Positions 46,250 to 55,846 are shown, numbered from the stretch's first letter. The stretch: DNA of 64,000 nt from CAVRTM01 sp963696105 (GCA_963696105.1 CAVOIP010000001.1:248001-312000); one strand, 5' to 3'. The notes: generated by a model not told the origin, from the letters alone. A program made the numbers and translations.

Positions 46250-47298
46250 GAGGTCGTCTCCGTCCCGCTGGGGGTGCGGCCGGAGTACACCGGGCTGTAG
46301 GCGCGCAGCTTGGAGATCCGGTGGTGGCCCTCGATCAGCCGGACGGTGCCGCTCTTGGAGCGCATCACCAGCGACTGGGTCGTGGCGCCGCCGGCCCGGT
46401 AGCGGACTCCCTTGAGCAGCTCGCCGTCGGTGATGGCCGTGGCCACGAAGAAGCAGTTGTCGCCACCCACCAGGTCGTCGGTGGTCAGCACGGCGTCCGG
46501 GTCGAGCCCGGCGTCGACGGCCCGCTGGCGCTCGTCGTCGTCGGTGGGGGCCAGTCGGCCCTGGATGACGCCGCCGAGGCACTTGATCGCGCAGGCGGCG
46601 ATGATGCCCTCAGGGGTGCCGCCGATGCCCAGCATCAGGTCCACGCCGGTGTCGGGCCGGGCGGCCATGATGGCGCCGGCGACGTCGCCGTCGGAGATGA
46701 ACCGCAGCCGGGCGCCCGCCGCGCGGACCTGGGCCGCCAGCTCCTGGTGCCGGGGCCGGTCGAGCAGGACGACCGTGATGTCATCGGGGCTGCTCTGCTT
46801 GGCCTTGGCCACCCGCCGGATGTTCTCCGCGACGGGCAGGCGGATGTCGACGACGTCCGCGGCCTCGGGACCGGTCACCAGCTTGTCCATGTAGAACACC
46901 GCACTGGGGTCGTACATCGTGCCGCGGTCGGCCGCAGCGAGCACCGCGATGGCGTTGCTCTGGCCCTTGGCGCACAGCGTGGTGCCGTCGATCGGGTCGA
47001 CGGCCACGTCGGCGTCCGGACCGGTGCCGTCACCGACGCGTTCGCCGTTGTAGAGCATCGGCGCCTGGTCCTTCTCGCCCTCCCCGATGACGACCACGCC
47101 GTTCATCGACACGGTGGAGATCATCGTGCGCATCGCCTCGACCGCGGCCCCGTCCGCCCCGATCTTGTCCCCGCGACCGACCCACCGGCCGGCCGCGAGG
47201 GCTGCCGCCTCCGTGACCCGCACCAGCTCGAGGGCCAGGTTCCGGTCCGGGCGCTGGTAGCCCACCTTCAGCTCCGACGGCAGGTTCTCTTCGGTCAT
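46246..47298 (-). CDS. glpX: Class II fructose-1,6-bisphosphatase
   Basis: Gluconeogenic phosphatase making fructose-6-phosphate. 350 residues. GVVVIGEGEKDQAPMLYNGE and VDPIDGTTLCAKG hold the metal and phosphate ligands, and GIGGTPEGIIAACAIK is typical. ATG 47298 (MTEENLPSELKVGYQRPDRN) was chosen because GGAGGAAG precedes it; GTG 47313 would start inside that site. It diverges from the DUF4245-like gene, an arrangement also seen in Mycobacterium. Confidence 0.95.
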   Translation of the reverse strand: MTEENLPSELKVGYQRPDRNLALELVRVTEAAALAAGRWVGRGDKIGADGAAVEAMRTMISTVSMNGVVVIGEGEKDQAPMLYNGERVGDGTGPDADVAVDPIDGTTLCAKGQSNAIAVLAAADRGTMYDPSAVFYMDKLVTGPEAADVVDIRLPVAENIRRVAKAKQSSPDDITVVLLDRPRHQELAAQVRAAGARLRFISDGDVAGAIMAARPDTGVDLMLGIGGTPEGIIAACAIKCLGGVIQGRLAPTDDDERQRAVDAGLDPDAVLTTDDLVGGDNCFFVATAITDGELLKGVRYRAGGATTQSLVMRSKSGTVRLIEGHHRISKLRAYSPVYSGRTPSGTETTS

Positions 47299-47343
47299 GC
47301 GGGCTTCCTCCACGCTGGTGCTCGGGGGTGCGACGACGAGGCG

Positions 47344-47371
47344 ACTCTAGCGGGGCGGCGGGAGGAGCACA
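47344..47371 (-). promoter_or_regulatory. glpX promoter candidate
   Basis: On the minus strand, -10 TAGAGT (47344-47349) lies 16 bp after TGTGCT, with a leader of about 40 nt. Confidence 0.4.
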
Positions 47372-47429
47372 TGGCGTCCGGACATGGCCCGGGTGCCGCG
47401 CTGCGGCGCAGGTCAGCGACCATAGGGGG

Positions 47430-48026
47430 GTGAGTACGACGAGCCCTCCCGACGCCGCTGCCGCTGCCGGCGGCCCCGCCCCCGGTGCCGGGCGTCGCCG
47501 CGGCGGCGGCAACGCCCGCAGCATGCTTCTCTCGCTGGGCGTGATCCTGGCCTTCGTGGCGGTGTGGGTGGCGCTCGTGCCCCGTGTCAACAAGGTCAGC
47601 CAGCCGCCGGTGGACGTGCTGCCCGTCGCCAAGCAGGTGGCCCGGGAGACCGGGTGGGCGATCGAGGCGCCGGCCCTGCCGGGAGGGTGGCGCGCCAACG
47701 CGGTCCGGTTCGAGCGCTCCACCGACGGACTGCAGACCTGGCACGCCGGCTACATCTCACCGGACGAGCAGTACATCGCGATCGAGCAGACCCAGGGCGC
47801 CACGGACACGTGGGTCGCGGCCCAGACCAACCGCGGCCGGGCCGAGGGCACGCTGACGGCGGCGGGACGCACGTGGGAGAAGATCCGCCGCGGCGACAAG
47901 GTGCAGATCAGCCTGGTCAACCGGGGCAAGGGCACCAAGGCCATGACGACGATCCTCACCGGCACCGCGCCGTACGACGAGCTGGTCACCTTCGCGCAGC
48001 GGCTGCGCCCGGTCAGCGGCAGCTGA
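47430..48026 (+). CDS. DUF4245-like single-pass membrane protein
   Basis: 198 residues, function unknown. A Pro/Ala/Gly-rich cytosolic N-terminus is followed by one membrane helix (SMLLSLGVILAFVAVWVALV, residues ~31-50) and an extracytoplasmic domain (LPGGWRANAVRFERSTDGLQ; WHAGYISPDEQYIAIEQ). The start GTG 47430 gives the conserved short N-terminus; further upstream codons run into glpX control sequence. Actinobacteria keep this gene divergent from glpX. Confidence 0.85.
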   Translation: MSTTSPPDAAAAAGGPAPGAGRRRGGGNARSMLLSLGVILAFVAVWVALVPRVNKVSQPPVDVLPVAKQVARETGWAIEAPALPGGWRANAVRFERSTDGLQTWHAGYISPDEQYIAIEQTQGATDTWVAAQTNRGRAEGTLTAAGRTWEKIRRGDKVQISLVNRGKGTKAMTTILTGTAPYDELVTFAQRLRPVSGS

Positions 48027-48031
48027 GCCGG

Positions 48032-48050
48032 CCGCCGGGCGCGCCGGCGG
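48032..48050. terminator. Hairpin between convergent DUF4245-like gene and xseB
   Basis: CCGCCGG pairs with CCGGCGG around GCGCG, a perfect 7-bp stem in the 39-bp gap between two convergent stops. Confidence 0.5.
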
Positions 48051-48065
48051 GGTGGTGCCGGCGCG

Positions 48066-48296
48066 TCACGGCTCGCGTGTCCCGAGCTTGGCCTCGGCGC
48101 CGTCCAGCCACGTGCTGCAGTGGGCGGCGAGGGCCTCCCCGCGCTCCCACAGCGCCATGCTGTCCTCGAGGCCGATCTGGCCGCCCTCCAGCCGGCCGAC
48201 GATCGAGATGAGCTCGTCGCGGGCCTGCTCGTAGGTCAGGTCGGCGATGTCGGAAAGGTCCGCGGCCGGCGCGGGCTGGGGGTCGTTGGCTGCCAC
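48066..48296 (-). CDS. xseB: Exonuclease VII small subunit
   Basis: Small subunit of the single-strand exonuclease VII. 76 residues. Core: LTYEQARDELISIVGRLEGG then LEDSMALWERGEALA. GTG 48296 (VAANDPQPAPAAD) is supported by a leaderless -10. xseA lies upstream on the same strand, separated by a 238-bp repeat-rich gap, so the two subunits probably have separate promoters. Confidence 0.92.
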   Translation of the reverse strand: MAANDPQPAPAADLSDIADLTYEQARDELISIVGRLEGGQIGLEDSMALWERGEALAAHCSTWLDGAEAKLGTREP

Positions 48297-48309
48297 GCGG
48301 GACACCCTA
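48297..48309 (-). promoter_or_regulatory. Leaderless xseB promoter
   Basis: Minus-strand -10 TAGGGT (48304-48309), seven bases, then GTG 48296. Confidence 0.55.
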
Positions 48310-48355
48310 CGACCGGTGCCCGACACCGCCCGCACGACCGGCGCGCCCGACCCCC

Positions 48356-48528
48356 CCCAACAGGCAGCGGCGCCGCCCCGGGCCGCCTCGCCCGACGCGC
48401 CCAACAAACAGCGGCGCCGCCGCCCAGCCCGCCGCCCAGCCCAGCCCGCCGCCCAGCCCAGCCCGCCGCCCAGCCCAGCCCGCCGCCCAGCCCAGCCCGC
48501 CGCGCCGCCCAGCCCGCCGCGCCGCTCG
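48356..48528. repeat. Tandem repeats between xseA and xseB
   Basis: Two copies of CAACA..CAGCGGCGCCGCC 45 bp apart (48359 and 48402) lead into a run of a 17-bp unit CCCAGCCCAGCCCGCCG (about four full copies plus partial ones). It has no stop-free conserved reading frame or spacers. It is strand-biased: pyrimidine-rich on the plus strand. Confidence 0.75.
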
Positions 48529-48534
48529 CGGTCG

Positions 48535-49770
48535 TCAGCTGACCGGGCGCACGCCGAAGTCGCCGCGGGCCACGCGCACCCGCAGCAGCTCGTCAGCCTG
48601 GACGTCCTCCCGGTCCATCACGACACGGCCGTCGGCGTGCTGGACGACGGCGTAGCCGCGCTCGAGCGTGGACAGCGGCGACAGGGCCCGCACCTGCGCA
48701 CGCAGGTGGGCGACCTGGTCGGCGGCACGGTGCACGCTGGCCTGCACCCGGTGGCGCGCCCGGGCCGTCAGGGCGTCGAGCTCCTCCCTGCGCGCGGTGA
48801 CCATGGCCCTGGGATCGGCCATGACCGGCCGGCTGCGCAACGAGGTCAGGTGCCGGCGCTCGGAGGCCACCCGCGTGGCCACGGCCCGGTGCAGCCGGGC
48901 GCGGGTGGTCCCGACGGCGGCGCGCTGCTCGGCCAGGTCGGGCACGACCAGCTTGGCCGCGTCGGTCGGCGTCGAGGCGCGGACGTCGGCGACGAAGTCC
49001 AGCAGCGGGGTGTCGACGTCGTGTCCGATGGCGCTGATCACCGGGGTGACCGCGTCCGCCACTGCCCGCACCAGGGCCTCGTTGCTGAACGGGAGGAGGT
49101 CCTCGAAGGCGCCACCGCCACGCGTGATGATGATGACGTCGACGGCCCGGTCGCGGTCCAGCTCGCGCAGCGCGGCGCCGACCTCGGGAACGGTGTCAGG
49201 GCCCTGCACCGGCACCTGGCGGATCTCGAACACCACCGAGGGCCAGCGGCGGCGGGCGTTCTCGACGACGTCCTTCTCGGCGGCGCTGCCCCGGCCACAG
49301 ATCAGCCCGACCCGGCGAGGCAGGAACGGGAGGGGCTTCTTGCGCCCGCGCTCGAACAGGCCCTCGGCGGCGAGGACGCGCTTGAGGTGCTCCAGCCGGG
49401 CGAGCAGCTCGCCCACGCCGACCGGGCGCACCTGCCGGGCGTCCAGCTGCAGGGTGCCGCGCTTGGTCCAGAACGTGGCTTTGGCCTGCACCACCACGCG
49501 GGCGCCCTCGGTCAGGGGCACGGCCATCGCGTCCAGCGTCGTGGTGCGCACGGTCACGTTGAGCGACATGTCGACGTCGGGGTCGCGCAGCGTGAGGTAG
49601 GCGGTCTGGGTGCCCGGCCGGCGGGACAGCTGGACGACCTGGCCCTCCACCCACAGGGCGGACATCTTCTCGACGTAGTCGGCGATCTTCAGGCTGAGCA
49701 GGCGGACCGGCCAGGGCTGCTCGGCGGAGGTGTCGGCCGCCTTCTCCGGCAGCGCTGCGGGGCTGGTCAC
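48535..49770 (-). CDS. xseA: Exonuclease VII large subunit
   Basis: Catalytic subunit, 411 residues. The N-terminal OB-fold (YVEKMSALWVEGQVVQLSRR) is followed by the nuclease core with VGLICGRGSAAEKDV, VIIITRGGGAFEDLLPFSNE and ISAIGHDVDTPLLDFVADVR, then a coiled-coil (residues ~275-360). GTG 49770 fits a leaderless promoter; GTG 49779 is the alternative. It is divergent from ispH. Confidence 0.94.
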   Translation of the reverse strand: MTSPAALPEKAADTSAEQPWPVRLLSLKIADYVEKMSALWVEGQVVQLSRRPGTQTAYLTLRDPDVDMSLNVTVRTTTLDAMAVPLTEGARVVVQAKATFWTKRGTLQLDARQVRPVGVGELLARLEHLKRVLAAEGLFERGRKKPLPFLPRRVGLICGRGSAAEKDVVENARRRWPSVVFEIRQVPVQGPDTVPEVGAALRELDRDRAVDVIIITRGGGAFEDLLPFSNEALVRAVADAVTPVISAIGHDVDTPLLDFVADVRASTPTDAAKLVVPDLAEQRAAVGTTRARLHRAVATRVASERRHLTSLRSRPVMADPRAMVTARREELDALTARARHRVQASVHRAADQVAHLRAQVRALSPLSTLERGYAVVQHADGRVVMDREDVQADELLRVRVARGDFGVRPVS

Positions 49771-49783
49771 GGCGCTCACTGTA
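49771..49783 (-). promoter_or_regulatory. Leaderless xseA promoter
   Basis: Minus-strand -10 TACAGT (49778-49783), seven bases, then GTG 49770. Confidence 0.55.
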
Positions 49784-49861
49784 GGCGGCGGGGGTGACGG
49801 CCGTGCGGCACCTCACGTGCGCCGGGGAACGAACGAGGCCGTCCTCGGCGCCGTGGGCACC

Positions 49862-49876
49862 TACGATGAAGGGGTG
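49862..49876 (+). promoter_or_regulatory. Leaderless ispH promoter
   Basis: The -10 TACGAT (49862-49867), six bases, then GTG 49874. Another GTG lies two codons downstream. Confidence 0.55.
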
Positions 49877-50893
49877 ACTGTGGCAACGAAGAAGGTCCTG
49901 CTGGCGGCGCCGCGCGGATACTGCGCGGGGGTGGACCGGGCCGTGATCACGGTGGAGAAGGCACTGGAGCTGTACGGCGCGCCGGTCTACGTGCGCAAGG
50001 AGATCGTGCACAACAGGCACGTCGTGACCACCTTGCAGAAGCGTGGCGCCGTGTTCGTCGACGAGACCGACGAGGTGCCCGAGGGCGCGACGGTGGTGTT
50101 CTCGGCCCACGGCGTGGCGCCGGTCGTCCACGAGGAGGCCCGCGCGCTGTCGCTGAAGACGATCGACGCCACCTGCCCGCTGGTCACCAAGGTCCACCGG
50201 GAGGCGGTCCGGTTCGCCGCGGACGACTTCGACATCCTGCTCATCGGGCACGAGGGGCACGAGGAGGTGGTCGGCACCTCCGGTGAGGCCCCCGAGCACA
50301 TCACGATCGTCGACGGCCCCGACGACGTCGTCAACGTGGAGGTGCGCGACCCCGACAAGGTGGTGTGGCTGAGCCAGACGACGCTGTCGGTGGACGAGAC
50401 GATGGAGACCGTGCGCCGGCTGCGGGCCAGGTTCCCCCGACTGCAGGACCCGCCGAGTGATGACATCTGCTACGCCACGCAGAACCGTCAGCTCGCGGTC
50501 AAGCAGATGGCCGCCGACACCGACCTGATGATCGTCGTGGGCTCACGCAACTCCTCCAACTCGGTGCGGCTGGTCGAGGTCGCCCTCGAGCACGGCTCGC
50601 GCGCCGGCCACCTGGTGGACTACGCCGACGAGATCGACACCTCCTGGCTGGAGGGGGTGCAGACCGTCGGCGTCACCAGTGGCGCGAGCGTGCCGGAGGT
50701 GCTGGTCCGGGACGTGCTGGCGTTCCTGGCCGAGCGGGGCTACGAGGACGTGCAGCCCGTGGTCTCGGCCCAGGAGAACCTGCTGTTCTCCCTGCCCAAC
50801 GAGCTGCGGCGAGACCTCAAGGCCCGCAAGGGGGTCGAGGCCACCCGGGTGCGCCACGACGCCGGGGCCCCCGCACCGGAGGCGCTGCACTGA
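49874..50893 (+). CDS. ispH: 4-hydroxy-3-methylbut-2-enyl diphosphate reductase
   Basis: The last step of the MEP isoprenoid pathway, making IPP and DMAPP. 339 residues. The three iron-sulphur cysteines are in PRGYCAGVDRA, DATCPLVTKVH and DDICYATQNRQ. VFSAHGVAP and SRNSSNSVRLVEVA complete the substrate pocket. The start is chosen from the leaderless promoter. It converges with rmuC, stops 36 bp apart. Confidence 0.95.
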   Translation: MTVATKKVLLAAPRGYCAGVDRAVITVEKALELYGAPVYVRKEIVHNRHVVTTLQKRGAVFVDETDEVPEGATVVFSAHGVAPVVHEEARALSLKTIDATCPLVTKVHREAVRFAADDFDILLIGHEGHEEVVGTSGEAPEHITIVDGPDDVVNVEVRDPDKVVWLSQTTLSVDETMETVRRLRARFPRLQDPPSDDICYATQNRQLAVKQMAADTDLMIVVGSRNSSNSVRLVEVALEHGSRAGHLVDYADEIDTSWLEGVQTVGVTSGASVPEVLVRDVLAFLAERGYEDVQPVVSAQENLLFSLPNELRRDLKARKGVEATRVRHDAGAPAPEALH

Positions 50894-50909
50894 GGGTGCC
50901 GCGTTGACG

Positions 50910-50929
50910 GGCGTCGCGGCGACGACGCC
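50910..50929. terminator. Hairpin between convergent ispH and rmuC
   Basis: GGCGTCG pairs with CGACGCC around a six-base loop, directly in the 36-bp gap. Confidence 0.5.
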
Positions 50930-52132
50930 TCAGGCACTGTGGCGGGTGGTGTCCGTCCCGGGGGCGTCCCGGCCTGCCGTGTCCTCGAGCTGCAGCTGAG
51001 GTCGCGCGACCTCGGCGTCGAGCGCCTCCAGCAGCTCTGCGGCCGTCAGTGGTCGGGGGCCCTGCTCGATCGGCCGGACCTCGGGGATCACGCTCTCCAC
51101 CAGCTCCAGGTCGTGCATCTTGCGGGCGGTGACGAGCACCCGTGACTCCAGCGCCCCCACCAGCGCGTTGTAGCCCTCGACCGACTTCTGCAGCGAGGCG
51201 CCCAGCTTGGTGGCGTGGACCCCGAGCGTGGCGAGCCGCGCGTACAGCGTGTTGCCGAGCTCGAGCAGCTGACGCGCGCTGGTGGTGAGCGCCTCCTGCT
51301 GCCACGTGAACGCAACCGTGCGCAGCAGCGCCAGCAGGGTGCCGGGGGAGGCCAGGACCACCTTGCGTGACATCGCGTGGTCGAACAGGCCCGGCTCGGC
51401 GGACACCGCCGCGGCGAGGATGGAGTCGCCGGGCACGAAGCACACGACCATCTCCGGTGTCGTGGTGAACGCCGACCAGTAGGCCTTGGCGGCCAGTGCG
51501 TCGACGTGTGAGCGCAGCGACGTGGCGTGCGTCGAGAGCAGCCGGTCGCGCTCGGGGGCGCCGATGCCGTCGGCCTGCGCTGCCAGGAACGCCGTCATGG
51601 GGGACTTGGCGTCGACCACGAGGCACTTGTCGCCGGGCAGCCGCACGACCACGTCCGGGCGGATCCCGCGGTCGTGGCTGCTGACCGCCGAGACCTGCTC
51701 GTCGAAGTCGCAGCGGGCCAGCATGCCCGCGTGCTCCAGCACCCGGCGCAGCTGCACCTCGCCCCAGGTGCCGCGCACGGTGGAGGCGTTGAGGGAGCCC
51801 GCCAGCGAGGCGGTCTGCGCGCGCAGCGCGTCCGTGGTGGAGGTGACATGGGTGAGGCGCTCGCCGAGCTGGGAGTACTGCTCCGCGCGGTCGCGCTCCA
51901 GCGTCGACACCTGCCGCTCGACGCGCCCCAGGGCGTCCCGCAGCGGGGCGAGCACCGAGGCGGTCTGGGCGTCCTCGCTGACGCTCGCCTCGAGGTCGAC
52001 CACGCGCTCGCGCAGCAGGTCGCGCTCCGTGGACAGGGCGGCCGTCCGCCCCACGAACACCAGCCGCGCGAGCACGACGGCCACGGCGACGCCGAGGACG
52101 AGGCCGATGAGGACACCGAGAAGGATCTGCAT
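50930..52132 (-). CDS. rmuC: RmuC-family DNA recombination protein
   Basis: 400 residues. An N-terminal membrane anchor (MQILLGVLIGLVLGVAVAVV) is followed by a coiled-coil (ERDLLRERVVDLEAS to SLAGSLN), then the restriction-endonuclease-like core: GTWGEVQLRRVLEHAGM and GDKCLVVDAKSPMTAFL. Members limit inversions at short inverted repeats. ATG 52132 is set by the anchor and a leaderless promoter; the longer open frame upstream is not conserved. Confidence 0.9.
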   Translation of the reverse strand: MQILLGVLIGLVLGVAVAVVLARLVFVGRTAALSTERDLLRERVVDLEASVSEDAQTASVLAPLRDALGRVERQVSTLERDRAEQYSQLGERLTHVTSTTDALRAQTASLAGSLNASTVRGTWGEVQLRRVLEHAGMLARCDFDEQVSAVSSHDRGIRPDVVVRLPGDKCLVVDAKSPMTAFLAAQADGIGAPERDRLLSTHATSLRSHVDALAAKAYWSAFTTTPEMVVCFVPGDSILAAAVSAEPGLFDHAMSRKVVLASPGTLLALLRTVAFTWQQEALTTSARQLLELGNTLYARLATLGVHATKLGASLQKSVEGYNALVGALESRVLVTARKMHDLELVESVIPEVRPIEQGPRPLTAAELLEALDAEVARPQLQLEDTAGRDAPGTDTTRHSA

Positions 52133-52145
52133 GTCGCACACCGTG
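52133..52145 (-). promoter_or_regulatory. Leaderless rmuC promoter candidate
   Basis: Minus-strand -10 CACGGT (52140-52145), seven bases, then ATG 52132. It matches TAnnnT only at positions 2 and 6. Confidence 0.35.
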
Positions 52146-52266
52146 ACATGCGCCACCGACAGGGCCGCGCAGGCGCGAGTCGGGTGGACGGCCCGCGCGG
52201 CGTCCGGCGAGACTGTGGCCGCGTTCCTCGCCCCTGACCCGCCGTACGACTCCGCCGGAGGCCGCC

Positions 52267-53151
52267 GTGACCGCAAGGCCCACCACCCGCGCTGCCGTGG
52301 CCGACAGCGAGCTCGACCGCGCCCTCGCGCTGTCGCCGCTGCAGCAGGCCGGGGCCTGCGCCGCTGAGCTCGGGGCAGGATGGCTGATCGGCAACGCGGT
52401 CAACGGCGGCCTGTTGATGGCCCTGGCCGGGCGCGCGCTGTCCCAGGAGCTGTCCCGGGCCGGTGGTCATCCCGACCCGTTCGCGGTCAGCGCCTACTAC
52501 CTGTCCGCGGCGTCACCGGGCCCTGCGACCCTGCGCACCGACGTGCTCCGCAGCGGACGCACCGTCTCCACCGGTCAGGTGTCCCTGTCCCAGCCGGGGC
52601 CCGACGGCGTCGACGTGGAGCGGGTCCGGGTGCTCGCGACGTACGGCGACCTGGACAGCGTCGCGCACGAGGTGCGCACGAGCGCCGTACCGCCGGACCT
52701 GCCGCCCCCGGACCGTTGCGTGCGTGCGGCCGAGGCGCCGCCGAGCTTCCTGCGCCACGCCGCGATGCTCGACCGCCTGGACCTGCGGCTGGACCCGGCC
52801 ACGTCCGGGTGGGCCGCCGGGCGACCGTCCGGGCTCGGGCAGATCCGCGGCTGGCTCCGCCTTGCCGACGGGCGCGAGCCCGACCCGCTGATGCTGCTGC
52901 TGGCGTGCGATGCCCTGCCGCCGGTGGCCTTCGACCTCGGCCTGTCCGGTTGGACGCCCACCCTGGAGCTGACGGTGCACGTGCGGGCGCGTCCGGCGCC
53001 CGGGTGGCTGCGGATCGGGCTGACGACGCGCAATCTGGCCGGGGGATTCCTCGAGGAGGACGCCGAGGTGTGGGACTCCGGCGGTCGGCTCGTGGCCCAG
53101 TCGCGCCAGCTCGCGCGGGCGAGTGCACCCTCGCCGTCGTCTGCGTCCTGA
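52267..53151 (+). CDS. Thioesterase-family (double hot-dog) protein
   Basis: 294 residues, resembling TesB-like acyl-CoA thioesterases of actinobacteria. The first fold has GWLIGNAVNGGLLMALAGRA and AYYLSAASPGPATLRTDVLR; the second has GWTPTLELTVHVRARPAPGW and EDAEVWDSGGRLVAQSRQLA. GTG 52267 is the only plausible start. It is divergent from rmuC and 41 bp before ychF. Substrate unknown. Confidence 0.82.
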   Translation: MTARPTTRAAVADSELDRALALSPLQQAGACAAELGAGWLIGNAVNGGLLMALAGRALSQELSRAGGHPDPFAVSAYYLSAASPGPATLRTDVLRSGRTVSTGQVSLSQPGPDGVDVERVRVLATYGDLDSVAHEVRTSAVPPDLPPPDRCVRAAEAPPSFLRHAAMLDRLDLRLDPATSGWAAGRPSGLGQIRGWLRLADGREPDPLMLLLACDALPPVAFDLGLSGWTPTLELTVHVRARPAPGWLRIGLTTRNLAGGFLEEDAEVWDSGGRLVAQSRQLARASAPSPSSAS

Positions 53152-53177
53152 CGTCCTCGGACGGTCCGGCGAGCGAC

Positions 53178-53192
53178 TAAACTCCTGTCCCC

Positions 53193-53195
<3 letters not shown>
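53178..53195 (+). promoter_or_regulatory. ychF promoter, nearly leaderless
   Basis: The -10 TAAACT (53178-53183) lies nine bases before GTG 53193, so the leader is at most 2-3 nt. Confidence 0.5.
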
Positions 53196-54278
<1,083 letters not shown>

Positions 54279-54298
54279 AACGACGGCCTTTATGCAGG

Positions 54299-54790
54299 TC
54301 ACAGGCTTGCGCCCCCCTCGTGGGGCACTGACGGGGCACGCGCGGTCCAGGCACTGTCGACGGCCCGGCGGGTCCGGTCCTCCGAGTCGGGCATGAGGTG
54401 CCCGTAGGTCGACAGCACCAGCCCGGCATTGTGGTGTCCCAACCGCTCGGCCACCGCGATCACGGACTCCCCCTGGGCGAGCAGCACCGAGGCGTAGTGG
54501 TGGCGCAGGTCGTGCGACGTGATCTGCGGCCGGAGCCCTGCCTTGGCGACCGATACGGCGAAGATCCGGGTGCCGTAGTAGTCGTGGCGGTAGGGCGTGC
54601 CGAAGCGGGTCGTGAACAGCGTCCCGCTCGCTGGGCGGGAACGCCGTGATGTGCACCGACATCGCCTCGGCCACAACGCGGGGGAGTGGCACGGTACGGG
54701 TCGATCGCCGGGTCTTGGGTGCGCTGCGCACGTTCGACCCTGGGGCGAGCTGCCACTCGATCCGGACCGTCCGGCCTCTCGTGGCGTTCA
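54299..54790 (-). pseudogene. Tyrosine recombinase (integrase) C-terminal remnant
   Basis: Catalytic-domain fragment of a phage-type integrase. The upstream part (VRIEWQLAPGSNVRSAPKTR, RSTRTVPLPRVVAEAMSVHI) and the downstream part (HDLRHHYASVLLAQ, LGHHNAGLVLSTYGHL) lie in two frames joined by a shift near 54625-54640. The HxxR, second His and Tyr of the active site survive. The N-terminal arm-binding and core-binding domains and probably the first catalytic Arg region are missing beyond about 54790. It cannot be a working recombinase as written. Confidence 0.8.
54322..54339. promoter_or_regulatory. Putative integrase arm-type site pair, left
   Basis: GGGGCAC, four bases, GGGGCAC. The same spacing and orientation recur at 56171-56188 near the other end of the element. 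The left pair lies inside the end of the integrase coding sequence. Confidence 0.4.
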
Positions 54791-54897
54791 CCCGGGCTGG
54801 GTGAGGCGGTCGTCCGGATGGGTGGTGAAGTCTGGTGAGGTCGGGTCGTGCGTTCGGTGACCCGGCGATGACCGTGGAACAGCACCGGAGGTAGCAG

Positions 54898-55809
54898 ATG
54901 GCCGAGGTCCCACCGCCCCACGAGGAAATTTTGCTCACACACTTCATCGTGTCGGACGATGTCGAGCGCTCTCGTCGCTTCTACACCGAAGTCCTTGGGG
55001 GCCGGGTCGCCTTTTCCAGCCCCGGAGGGCCGACCAACGTCGCACTGTCCAATAGTTGGATCGTCATCAACGCCGGCGGAGGCCCGACCGACGACAAGCC
55101 GGAGGTCACCCTGGAAACGCCCGCCGATCCGAATCGGGTGAGCAGCTTTGTCAACATCCGGGTCAAGGACGTGGAGACGGTGTACTCCGAATGGAGCGCG
55201 CGAGGTGCTCAGTTCCTGACACCCCCGAAGCAACACCAGTACGAGATCCGTTGCTACATCCGTGATCCCGATGGTCACCTGATCGAGGTGGGGCAGACCA
55301 CCGATCCGCAGGGAGACTGGGTGCCAGAGCACTGGCCAGCGGCTACGCCCGCCGGCGAGCTCCCACCGCCCCCGGAGGGAATCGTGCTGGCGCATTTCAT
55401 CGTGTCGGACGATGTCGAGCGCTCTCGCCGCTTCTACACCAATGTGCTCGGGGGAAGGGAGGCGTTCTCCGGTCCCGGAGGGCTCACGTATGTCCAACTG
55501 TCGAACAGTTGGATCATCATCAACGTCGGCGGAGGGCCGACCGACGACAAGCCGGAGGTCACCCTGGAAACGCCTGGCGATCCCAACCGGGTCAGCAGTT
55601 TCCTCAATATTCGAGTGACGGACATGCACGCTGTGCACGCCGAATGGAGCGCGCGTGGAGCGGAGTTCCTGACGCCCCCGAAGCAACACCTGTACGAGAT
55701 CCGTTGCTATATGCGAGACCCCGACGGTCATCTGATCGAAGTGGGGCAGACCACCGATCCGCAGGGAGACTGGGTGCCAGATCACTGGCCATCGAGCAGG
55801 TCGGAGTGA
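54898..55809 (+). CDS. Tandem-duplicated VOC (glyoxalase/bleomycin-resistance fold) protein
   Basis: 303 residues made of two near-identical VOC domains of 151 residues. Each has FIVSDDVERSRRFYT, SNSWI(V/I)IN, GGGPTDDKPEVTLETP and IRCYxRDPDGHLIEVGQTTD. ATG 54898 follows GGAGGTAG. The repeat period is exactly 453 bp and similarity is high at the DNA level, so the duplication is recent. VOC proteins use paired modules to build metal sites; here one chain supplies both halves. Substrate unknown. Its GC content is lower than that of flanking genes, fitting island cargo. Confidence 0.9.
   Translation: MAEVPPPHEEILLTHFIVSDDVERSRRFYTEVLGGRVAFSSPGGPTNVALSNSWIVINAGGGPTDDKPEVTLETPADPNRVSSFVNIRVKDVETVYSEWSARGAQFLTPPKQHQYEIRCYIRDPDGHLIEVGQTTDPQGDWVPEHWPAATPAGELPPPPEGIVLAHFIVSDDVERSRRFYTNVLGGREAFSGPGGLTYVQLSNSWIIINVGGGPTDDKPEVTLETPGDPNRVSSFLNIRVTDMHAVHAEWSARGAEFLTPPKQHLYEIRCYMRDPDGHLIEVGQTTDPQGDWVPDHWPSSRSE
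54904..55809 (+). repeat. Direct tandem repeat of 453 bp within the VOC gene
   Basis: Unit 1 spans 54904-55356 and unit 2 55357-55809. Corresponding bases such as the TTCAT at 54943 and 55396 lie exactly 453 bp (151 codons) apart. Confidence 0.9.
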
Positions 55810-55846
55810 CCCTCGCGACGGGGCGGAGGCCTCCATCATCACCACC

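Noticed and set aside
48411..48528. Repeat array considered as a possible CRISPR
   Set aside because: Units are contiguous 17-mers without unique spacers, and no cas genes are present.
50817..52403. A 528-codon alternative minus frame over rmuC
   Set aside because: Low-complexity Arg/Gly/Ala sequence; the RmuC frame carries the recognisable anchor, coiled-coil and nuclease core.
54279..54300. A tRNA gene as the integration target near the ychF end
   Set aside because: No cloverleaf or T-loop consensus is visible around either repeat; the duplicated sequence is the ychF 3' coding end.
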